A stretch of 64,000 nucleotides of DNA, taken from the NCBI GenBank assembly GCA_024760905.1, contig CM045733.1, forward strand, positions 11,005,001 to 11,069,000, written 5' to 3'. This stretch comes from Plotosus lineatus. Lineage: Eukaryota > Chordata > Actinopteri > Siluriformes > Plotosidae. A program made the position numbers and the translations under genes. Shown piece by piece: positions 42,372 to 54,699 of the stretch. Below the pieces are notes generated by a model. It searched no databases. It was not told where the DNA came from and saw nothing but the letters and a program-made list of their open reading frames with translations. Every line of letters begins with the position of its first letter. The stretch's first letter is position 1.

Positions 42372-44488
42372 CACGAGACGGGGAATGTTACCAGATTCAT
42401 CTTTGTTGATGTCAGCTGCAGGACGGAGTTCAAAAGTGTTCTGTTCATCTGTGGTTTCGGTTCTGGCTTCAGATCCACCAGGTCTCTCCCGTGGGATCAC
42501 AAAAGTGTTCTGAAAAACACTTTCTGTCAGAATTCAAATAAATTCAGTCCCATAAGCTATGTGTAGTCTACTAGGATAAAACTCTGGCATGCTTTCCTGC
42601 TCGGTCTCGTGAGAGGTTGGTATGAGGTGGTATCGGTCCACTTCTAAGCGAACTCTAGAAGTGTTTGTTCATGACTGTCTGGGTTTGATGCATAGCATGC
42701 AGCATTCAGACATTTGAAGGATAACACTGTGCTGTGAACAACAAACTAATTAATGAAAAGTTGCAGCAATGCCATTTTCCAAAACAAGCAAAAACCCCAC
42801 AACCCGACGTTTATTTATCCCATAATCAGCCATAACAGTAGCACCGCTGTTGCTGATTATGGGATAAATAAATGTTGTGAGCTGAGGCTCATGCATCAGT
42901 TTACAGTTCGGCACGTTCCTAGTGGTTTCCACGCCAATTACAAACGGAGACGCTTCCTTTTTTTCATGTGAGGGGAGGGGTTCATGTTACGATGGGTTTA
43001 TTTCACACACAGAGAGAGTCGGGTGCTAATTAATTAATTCACCAAAACCAAATGGGATGAATTTGGTGTCCATATGGGAATGAATTTCATATTACACCCA
43101 GATTTATTTATGTTTGTTTTTTTTTAATATATAAATTGATTCATTTTATTTGATCATTTATTTTACCATAACTGGTCAGTCTGTTCTTTTTTTTTCTGTG
43201 GTTTTACCGTCTTGTGTTCCTTGTTATTCCATTCATTTTTCTCATTCATTTTCTGAACCACTTAATCCTAATTAGGGTCATGGGGAGGTTGGCCCCATCT
43301 CAGCCGATTATGAGTGAGTGCAGAGTACACCCTGGACAGCTCGCCAGACCATCACAGGGCAGAAACACGCTGACGGCTAATGCAGCTACTCCTGATGAAA
43401 TTCAGCATTGGTCCTTTTACATGAACCTCTCACCGCACACACACTGAGCATCACGGCCGGCCTTTGATCACCCAGTTAGTTGCACTGGAAGGACACCAGT
43501 GATGTCTTGAAAAGGGGGCTTGAAACCCTGACCTTGGGATCAGTATTCCTGCACCATACCACCGGGCCACCACTGCCCCATCTTTGTTAATCCTTTTCTT
43601 TTTTTCAGAACCAATGTATTGTGCACTGGTATCATGCCATCACATCCAGCATTAAAAGTTTCAGCAGTTTGTGGAACCGTAGCTACTCTGTGAGTTCAAA
43701 ACAGACCTACTAGCCTTCACTCTCCTTTTGCATTCGTGACCGAGAGAGGCACCCTAACACTCTTCAGATCACCTTTCTTATTACTCACCACTAATTACCA
43801 AGAAACCCCCCACCCATTCTGGACATGCATAGATCCAGTCAACATGTGAAATAGATATGAAACCATGTTTCTCAGGTGTACATATTACTCTGGATGTTTC
43901 TGAAGCATGTAGAAGAACGTGACCACCCTGTGTGACCATCACCGTTATTACTGCATACGTTCCTTATGAGTTCTCAGAACTCCGAAAATTATACTACACG
44001 CTAAACGGCTTAATGTGGGTCCGGTGGCATAGTGGTTAGAGTGCTGGGCTCATGATCGGGAGGTTGTGGGTTCAAATCCCAGGTAGACCCCCACTGTGCT
44101 AAGACCCCTGGGCAAGGTCTTAACCACTAGTGTGCCTCTGTTCACCCACCAGTATAAATGGGTACTAGTAAAAATATACAGTCGGCCCCCTACTTACGAA
44201 GCCCCCTGGGTACGAAATCCCTGGGTTACGAAGGACATTTTTCTACATTTCCATCCAAACCCCTCTTACGAAAAGAAATTCAAAATTCAAACGTGCCAAT
44301 CAAAATTTCACACGATGTGCGAGTTGCTCTCTCTTTGACTGTCTCTCAACATCCCGCCCCACTGGTCTCCTGTTGGCTAGGAGAGATGATGCAGAACCAG
44401 AAGGAGACCTTAAAACGGAAATACAGTGAGGACCGCTGATCTTTCAAACAGGTACTGTAATTCCGCTTTAAATAAAACATCCTGTTTA

Positions 44489-44544
<56 letters not shown>

Positions 44545-44813
44545 CGCGCGTGTGATAGAGAGAGAGGGTGTGTGGGTGTGTGCGTGCGTGTGAGAGAGAG
44601 AAGGAAGCTTAACTCTTTAGTTTTTCCAAGTTGTTTAATTCAGTAAATGTTTAACAAATGTGGCGCATTTGAGCTCATCTGGAATTCTGATCCCTCAAGG
44701 AATCAAGTTAAAGTTGAGTTTGGACCTCCGATCTGTCAAGCAGGGAATGTGCTTTGAATTCCACGTCTTGTGGGCATGGCCTGCAGCGCGACAATAAACA
44801 CTAATCGTATGTA

Positions 44814-44872
<59 letters not shown>

Positions 44873-47800
44873 CAGGGATGTGTGTGTGTGTTAATAAAAA
44901 ATGTTTAATAATGGTTTACTTAATAAATATGTTAATAAAATGGTTTAATATGTTAATAAAATGTTTAAATGGTTTAATAAATAATTTTCTTTTACTTTTA
45001 AGACATATTTCACACAAAATTTGTGTACTTTTATCATTTTTATAGGGTTTATGGGGTTTATCCAGTCCAAAGACTGGAGCCTTGGAACGAATCAGGCGTT
45101 TAACATGTAAAATGAGACCCCTATTGAGGAAATTCCCTCGTTACGAAAAAGGCGCTGGAACGGATTAATTTCATAAGACGGGGGGCCGACTGTACTGGGA
45201 AGGTAACCTGCGATGGACTAGCGTCCCATCCAGGAGGAGTTGGGACTCTTGGTCGCTTCACGTTACGGAAACCGGGAATAAGCGCCGCCCTGATGAGCCA
45301 CTAGGCTCGGGTGGAAAAAGCCCCCCTCCCACCCCCAAACGGTTCAATAACATGTCACATGTTTTTTCATCCCTGTTAAAATGCAGAATGCGCTGTCCTG
45401 TGGTGCTCTGACCTGTAGTGAAGTTGTCTCATGGTTTCCGTCTTCACCTCCGTGAGACGGCTCAGCCTCTGTTTAAAAAACAAAAACAAAGAAAAAAAAG
45501 CTAGTTAGTGTCCGAAACTAAATAAATACAAAGCACGTTTTCCATTTCTAAGCCCCTGAACACATACCTGTGTAAACAGGTCCATGCGGAGACTCCTCCA
45601 CCTCTGTGAGACTGGTTGGTGGGGTTGGGACAGTTGGTGAATCAAGGGCCTGTGTCTGTGAGGCTGGAGCCGGCGCAACGTGCTGCACCTGAAGCAGATA
45701 GCGGTCAGCCACAGGTAAAGGGTGCCAGGCTACATGCAGCATGTTAATCGTGGACTTGACCAAAAACACAGCAGCTGGTGTTGCTGGTTTCTCTGCACAC
45801 ACAAGTGAGGAAGGTGTTCATCATATACAAAAATGCACAGGATTTACAAGGGGGTATAAAACGCAAAAGTCTATAACTTATCGAAAGTTTCAGTGTTGGT
45901 GCAAGTTTTCAGTTCAACCAAGCAGGAACCACACCTTCCACCTACGTGAACTACTGAATTCAGAAAGTGATTGGATCATGTGGCGTGTTGCTTTCATGTT
46001 GCGAAACCTGGAGCCAGACTGCCGTCACCCTACGGAGACCACTTTACTGATGAGTTATACCAGTGTTTCTCAAATAGTGGGGCGAGCCATGATGTCAGGG
46101 AGGGGCGTGGTGTGATGCCGGGGGTAGTGTCTATGACTCCGGAGAACATGCTTTTCTGGAATAGTGTACAAGAATTAAGTGTAATTGCACCTCCACTCCA
46201 GTAGTTGGCAGTAGTGCTCTCATTGTCGCACTATGGTGTAGCGGTTTTTCGCACGAGCAAACGATATGAAGTGCAGTAAACAACCCCTCAAGAAACAACA
46301 CGGAAACATTTCTAACAGGAACGAAGAGAAAGGTGGAGAGAGACAGAGATATTAAGACATAAATAAGTTGAATGAGTTTAAATCAGGATGTATTTTTTTA
46401 AATTTCAGGCACATTGGTGCACTTTAAATCTTTTCTGTTACAGATTAAAAAACAATGTTAATGAAGTTTTTCTTTCTTGTATTTATTTATTTTTTTGTTT
46501 TTAATGTTAATAAAAATACAATGTTATACAGAGGTGTACTAATAATTTTACAGACAAATAATACTATTTATAGTCGCTTACGGGGGTGGTGGGGGGTGAA
46601 ATGTTTTTTTTCTTCCTAGAGGGGGCGCCACAGAAAATAATTGAGAAGCACCAAGTTATAGTCAACCAGTATGAAAAAAAAGGAAATGGAAATATTTATA
46701 TTTACATCTAAGGGGTCCATTTCATTCAAAACTTTCTCTCTCCCTCTCTTTTAAATTTCAGTTATGCAGAGCTTTTTATTTTAATGAATTACAAGTATTA
46801 GTGAAATTATTGGTAAATCTATGAATTGAAGGTTCACTACTGTATGTACTGTACATTTAACCAAGAGTCCTGGCAGGCTGATTTCACCTGTTTCCAAATA
46901 CCACATGTCTTTGAAGCACACTTGGTAGTTTCTGCTCTTCTTGTAGCCATCCCGTCCACTCCAGACGTACAGCCGAGTGCCGATGGCCACAGTGCAGTGA
47001 CCGGTTCGAGCTTTTGGCCAAAGGATATGACCCTTTTCTTCATCCTCTTCCTCCTCCCCCACGAGTATACCTGACTGCCGCTGCAGTTGGCTCTCAGCTT
47101 TCAGACTACTCCACGTCATCGTGTCTGGAAATGCAATTAAGGATTAAAACAGAATAATATACTCAATCATCACACAACCCTAAAAAAAAAATTTACCAGA
47201 GCATATGATCATTTTTCTAAAAGTAAACAATGCCAGTTGTGTGGTATCAGGTGGTTACCGAGGTTCAGCACCGACATCGAGTTAGTACAGGTCCATTCCA
47301 CTTCTTCAACGTTCCTCTCTTCTGCAGGAACCCAGCCGCCAAACACGTACATCCTACACACAAGGAGGAGAGTCTCAGGGTAAGCCAGCCTAGCCGAAAT
47401 ATTTCAATAATTTTCAAAGCAAAACAAAATAAAATACAGGGCCACACATAGAGTGCAAGGTGCCTCGTCCATACAGCTTAAATAATATAGCAAATAAACC
47501 CTATATGTGTACAGCGATCCCTCGCTACTGTGCGTTTCAATTCATGCGGCTTCAGTGCATCGCGGGTTTTTAAAAATAATATTTATCGAATTAAAAAATA
47601 AGGAAATTATGGAAGAATAGGTGAAAAAGTTAATGAAAATGCCACAAAAGGCCAATTATGCAAAAAAAAAAAAAAAAAAAAACCCTAAACAAACAAAACC
47701 TCCCATCAAAACTAGTTACATTTTTGTAAGGTGCGCATCTGCATGTGTCTGTATGTGTGTATTTACATCTTATGCATTATATTTAATGTTTAATTATTAT

Positions 47801-50558
47801 AAGCATATATAGCATTGAACATGTATTTATTGATATTATATACACATATACATGTACGTATATGTCAGTCGGGGGGTTGATCCTATTTTGCGGAATTTGG
47901 TGGTCGCGGGGGAATCCCCCAGTGCGGCTAACTGGGTTATCAAAGGCGGGCCATGTCTGTCACTGTCTATGGTGAGAGGCATGTAAAAGAACCATTGCTG
48001 ACTTTCGTAAAGAGTAGCTGCAAAGTCGTCAGCGTGTTTCTGTCCCTTGCTAAAAAGGGTTGTGACAGGAAGGGCATCCGATGTAAAAACCTCTGCCAAA
48101 TCAAACGTGCGAATCAAGATGATTCGCTGTGGCGACTCCTGAGTAAAAGGGAAAAAGCCGAAAGGAAGACAGACAGGTGGTCGCGGGGGGTTCTCCGTTC
48201 CAATTAACCGCGAAAAGTGAGGGATCCCTGTATTGGATTTATTCCCATTTGCTCATTCTAGGATATCCAGGCCCTTATATGTTTTCATATTAGTGTTCCA
48301 TAGTAAGAGCAATGTCTATCCACACTACTTTCAAAGTCCTATGACCTTGATTTTAACCTTTCAAGGTCACTCAATGTTAAAAATAACTGAAATTATAAAG
48401 TCCATATATGGTTTCCTATTCGTGTTTCATAGAAACGGTGACTTCAATCAGCACTCCTTTCAAAATCCTCTCACCTCGATTTTGACTTTTCAAGGTCACT
48501 CAAGGTTGAGGATAATTAAGGCACTGCGATTAAAAACCCCATAAGTCATACTGCATGAAATGTGATTTATGGGGTTGTTGATCTCAGGACCTCAATTGTG
48601 AAATTGAACTCCACATACAATATAGTTTCATATTCGGTGACCCATACTAATGGCACATCTTATCTGCATCCTCTTTGATGATATTCGCCTTGAAATCCTG
48701 TGACCTTGATTTTGACCTTTTAAAGGTCACTCATCAAAGTGCAGGAACTGAAAGCCTGTATAAGGTTCCCCATCAATCTTTCATGGCATCTATGAGTCTA
48801 TCAATTTGTTTCTCAGATACAGGTAGGATATAGCAATTTAAGATTGGAAATGGCCATCTGCAAAAACTTTGTGACCTTGACTTTTGACCCAGACATACAT
48901 TCATTTTCTAAGATGTTTAATCCCAATTAGGGTAGCAGGGACGCTGGCGCTCATCTTAGTCGACTCTACTTGAGGGCGTGGTACATTCTGGTCAGCTCGG
49001 TAGGCCATCGCAGGCACAACACACGCGCAATCATTCACAAATCACATCTAGGGGTAATTTGGAACATCCAGTTAGCCGACCGTGCATGTTTTTGGACCGT
49101 GGGAGGAAACCCACACAGGCTCAAGAAGAGCATGCAAACTCCACACAGAAACTTTCTGAGCCTGAGAATCAAACCCTGGACCTTCTTGCTGTAAGACGGA
49201 CCTGCTAACTACTGCGCCATCATGCCGCATCCTGACATTCCAAAATCAAATCATTTCGGAGACTCAGATAGAGTCGCGTCACCAACAAGTTTTATATGAA
49301 AAATCCGTGTGCGGGTGTGGTCAGGATTTTCTTCACAGATAAACTGACTCAAATGCCTGTGACTACAAAACCTCAGCTGAAACCGTGTCCTGGGCGAAAA
49401 ATAGACAAAGCAGAGGAAAGACATAAAGAGCAAAATGATCGAGGCGTATTACTGGTTTCCAATCACATTAGAAGAATGTTGACTTCTAGGTAAAGGACAA
49501 AGTCCGGTAGTTTGAGGTAATGACCAGGTCATAGTGTCTGAAAGAGAGAAAAAAACAAAACAAAACAGGATTTAAGGAAAATCAAGGGTGTGTAAGATCA
49601 CATGCATTTTCTTAGAGCGGTAAAAAAGCCTCACAGGTCTGAAGCATCAAACTCTATTCAGGAGCTCACAATTAAACGTCAGCACTGAATTGGGTTTACA
49701 CTCAAAGCTTACCAATATCCAGCTGCCACAGATCTGCCAATCTATTCCTGCACATGCCGCCGAAAATGTAAAGCTTCATGGAGCTCCCATTCTTTCCGCC
49801 GTACACCACACAAGTGTGAGACTCCCTGGGTGACGGACCCCCTCCTTTCGTTTCAGGAATGATCCAGCCTTTGACTCCTGACTGTGCCTGTAGCTCCAGC
49901 TCATAGAAATCATCCAAATATCTGCAGAATGAGTGAAACCACATGTACAACATCAAGTGTAAGCAAGTATGAACACAAGCCCCTTCAATAACCCGGGGAA
50001 GTATCACTGATCCGATACCGAGTCCCAGTATTACTACCGAGTACTTCCAGTCATAAGAGGATCCACATTAGACTGGCATTACGTCCAACCCAATACCCAG
50101 ATCGCTTGAATGGGTATTTTATTAAGATACGTATGATATTAGAGATTAATTAAAGTCTTTAGCACTCTCAAGCAAAGTATTTTTGCAGATCAAACCCAAG
50201 CATCGAAAATCATATTGTGGGAAAGACACCACTGCAACAAAAATAATCACTAGGACTTGGCTCAGAAAGAAATTTTCACTCTGGTAACTGTTCAGAGTAG
50301 AACGAGTTCCTGATCCAGACCTGTATGGGAGGAGCTTCATACAAAATATCATTGACATATTTTAAACACCTATACTCCAGAAAATATAAAATGTGAACAT
50401 CATGGCGACACGGTGACGGAAGGCATGAATGTCAAGGGTGATTCTGTGTGGACTTTGCATGATCTCCCTGTGCTTGTGTAGGTTTCCTTTGAGATCTCAG
50501 GTTTTCTCCTGACAGACCAAATACAAGCACTTTCGTCTGTTCCAGACTGCGCCTAGGT

Positions 50559-50617
<59 letters not shown>

Positions 50618-53600
50618 GTCATGTGTATGTTGGCCTTTCAATGGACTGGTGAGCTACACAGGGTGCATACCAGTTTCACACACAATTGGCAGAGATAGGC
50701 TTCAGCCTCCTTGTGACCGTAGTCCGATTAAGTTTTTAAAAAAATGAAATAAATGTTTCCTTATAATACTCTATTTACATAGTAGAACTTTGGCCAGAAT
50801 TTTTATTTATTTATTTATTTAAATGCTGCATATAATCCATTTCTGTATATGCTGTACCGAGATCCCTCACTTTTCGCGGTTAACGGAGACCGAGACCTCC
50901 CGCAACGGCCGATTTCCGCGAAGTAGGATCGACCCTCAATAACAATTAAACAAAAATAATGCATAAGATGTAAATAAAATATAATGCACACACATACAGA
51001 CATGCACCTCACATAAAAATGCGAGTAGCTTTGTTGGGGGGTTTGGGGTTGTTTTTTTTTTTTGTTTGTTTGTTTGAGGTTTTCTGCATAACTGGCCTTG
51101 TTTTGTGGAATTTTCCTGAACCTTTCCCCATTTTTCCTTAATTTCCGATGAATATTTTTGGAAAAACCCGCGATGCACTGAGCCGCAGAAACTGAAGCAG
51201 TGAGGGATCGCTGTATACACAGAAACGGTGTGATCTGAACTTATTTGTCGAGCTGGTTAATCCTATTTCGGTCATGGGTAGGTTGAAACCTATCTCAGCC
51301 AACACTGGAGAAGGCGGGGCCACACCCTGAACAGCTCACCTTGCCATTGGAAGGCAAAACACACTTAACCGTTGACACTCATATTCATGCCCTGAGCTCA
51401 AATTGGAAGAGCCAGTTAGCCTAATGGGCATGTCTTTGGACCGAGGGAGTAAACCAGAGTACCCGGAGAAAACCCACGAAGGCGTGGGAAGAACATGCAG
51501 ATACCCAGAAACCCCATTGCGGAGTCTGTGACCCGAGCATAAGAAACTTTGCTGTGAGGTGGATGTGCTAACCACTAATTTGAGGAAGTGAACACACCCC
51601 ACTTACAGGCTTTCATCAGTGTTCGCTCTCAGATTGGTCTCCTTATTGATTGTGTATTATTATTATGGGATGTAATGGTTTAAGCCACTTATCGATGCTC
51701 TAGCAGGGACCAGAGTCTGTGTCCCTCAGTCTCTATGTCCAGTCAGTGTGATGTCACAATACTGGGGGCTTCCCCCAGTACAGCACTGATGGTAGCACCA
51801 CACCAACTAACATCTGAGTGACCTTTTCTCTCACAGTCAGGAGTGCCGACCATCCAGGGGCATCCCCACCCACAAAGCTTTATGCACTGAATATAGTTTT
51901 TATGCGAAAGGGTGTTTTGGTCCTTGTTTGTCCTAAATCCTACATGTGAGACAGGAAGACTTGTCTACAACAAAGGAAATGAGAAATTAGTTTATTGTGG
52001 AAATGACAGACCATTTCCAGCGCTTTGCGATCGATGTGAAATTAGTTCCTTTTCTTCGTTTTTAACGTGAGAGCGTAGGTAGGTATGTCGGTAGTTTGTT
52101 GGGGTTTTTTTTTTTTTTACACCTGAGCCTAGTGGCTCATCAGGCCGGTGTTTATTCCCAGTTTCCAAAATAAGAGCGTACCCTTAAAAATCGCTTACCG
52201 AGGTATGTTGCCATTTGGGTCTTCACTATCATTGGCCAGCCCTCCAAACAAATAGCACTTGTTACCATGGAGAGTGAAGCTGTGTCCCAGACGAGAGCAA
52301 GGAGGCGGTGCATTCTTCGGTGGACGAGGCTTCAGCTTCTTCCACAGCCAGCGACTTGCCTACAAACATCATGTATTTTAGGTTTCATGAAACGTTCAGC
52401 TTGGGTCATGTAATTCCTGTGTTCTTCCATCTCTGAATGACTGAGCATTGTAACCTGCAGTTCGTAAAGGCTGTTGCTGTATTGTCCAAATTCCACCATT
52501 CCTCCAAACACCAGGATGCGTGTACCATCACACACAAGACCATGTGCGGCACAGCCAGGAGGGATGTCCCCTCTCACTGCAGGAAGAAACCACTGTCTGG
52601 ACACTAAACAAGCGGAGAAGGAAGCAGAAGCTGTGAATGTAGTGCCAGATTCATAGTTTTCAAACACAATATATTTATTACATTTTAACGATTGGACTGA
52701 AAACTAGGTTGGATCTTCAGCCTTAATTTCAATCTTCCAGCGTCATGTATCCGTCCACATGGAGAATACTGAGAGGAATTGAGCACAGGAATGTCGTGAC
52801 CTCTTAAACAGGCTATTTACTGTCATTACCAGCGTCGCCATTCCTGGCGCTTTCCCTATATACATTCGGTTCTGAACAGCTTAATCCTAATTAGGGTTGC
52901 GGGGAGGATGTCGCCCATCTCAGCCGACTCTGGACAAAGGCAGACTATACCACGCCATTGCAGGGCGGAAACATACTGATGGCTATGCAGCTACTCTTGA
53001 CAAAAATCAGCAACCTTATACATTTTTTCCAGACTATACTTCCCAAGAACTGCTGGGCAGTTGACGGGTTTCCCAATCTTCTTTTCCTTTCGGCTTTTTC
53101 CTTTTTCAGGAGTCGCCACAGCAAATCATCTGATTCACACGTTTGATTTAGTTTTTACATCGGATGCCCTTCCTGACACAACATTTTGCTGATGGCTTTG
53201 TGGTCTGGGTGATACGTGCTGAGGTTCAGCTTCATGCAGGAGTTTAGGCTTCCATCTATTATACATGACCACAGGTTGGTCTTGATGCTTTTCAGGTGAG
53301 AAGGACTGCTTGCATGCACATGTAGAGCCAAACATTGTCAATACGACAGGACTCACACTGCAGTGTTTATGTGACAGGAAGCGCGTCCCAAGTTTTGGCA
53401 ATCAGCTGGTCTGCAGGTTGAAGTTTTTCCATGTCTGTCCATTTGTGTTTTGCTTGCCAACTGTGCTTGGCTTCGTGGAAATGAGCCGATCAAAAGTGAG
53501 GAAATTTACCTCTTTCCTCAAAAACAACACGTGCAGTCCGTGGCTGTTGTTATAATCCAATCAAATTAGAGTTTCAAGGTATCGGACCCGCCCGCATACT

Positions 53601-54654
53601 GGTGTACAGAAAGGATTGGCTCTCCGCCGCACGCCACAGTGACATGTGGCATTGAAAATAGATGTATAGATTTAAATGCGTGAGATTCATTCATCTGTAT
53701 TTGTTTTATTTGATGGCTTTTTTTGTATTTTTATTTAAGTGACTATGAAATGATGTATTCGTTATTCTGTTAAGAAAAAACACCTGATTTGTCTGAGAGC
53801 CAGATACAGTCATTAAAAGAGCCACAGCTGGCTCACGAGCCATAGGTTCCCGACCCTTGTTTTACATGAACCTCTCGGACTAGACAGTGAGAGACATGGC
53901 CGGCCTTTGATACAACCTAGTTAACTGCACTGGGGAGGCAGTGACAACCTTGTGGAGAGTGGGAGTCGAACCCCCAAACTTAGGATCAGAGATCCAGCAC
54001 CCTTTACCACCAGGCCACCACTGCCTCTGTTGACGGGTTTCCCAAATATTGGATGGATATTTTCTCCAAGTAAAAATTTTAAAATAAACAAATAAATAAA
54101 TAGATTCATCAGTCCCATTGTTTTCAGTGATGAGTGTGTTTGCAATATTCAAAAGTCTTCTACCAATAGATCATTCCTCCCTCCTCTGCACACACCCAAA
54201 CCATCTGCATTTCCATTCACCGAATTATGCACTGCACTTGTTTACAGTACATACCTTTCCAGTTGTGATGTGTCAGCGCATGTGGTTGGATGGATTGTTA
54301 GAGATGGGGGATGGATTATTGCTTTGAGTGGGCGTGGCAGTTTTTTCCATCTCTGTCTGGTGATCGCAGTTGATTCTTCACGTTCTCAGAAATTTTCTCT
54401 TTTCCTTTCTAGTAGAATTACTGCTGCTTTTCTTCGGACCCGGGGTTACGGGTTAAAGTAGCCGTAATGTAATGAATAAACACAATACGCAGTACGAGAC
54501 GAAAGACTCTCTCTCATTGGCTGTTCAGAGTACCGTACAGTGAGCAGCGTTCAACACACTCGGCTCTGCGCCGTTCAAACTCTGAGCATTTGTTCGAACA
54601 CCGAGACATATTTTCCGATTTGTTCGACTAAGAAGTCTTTTGACCACCAAGGTT

Positions 54655-54699
<45 letters not shown>

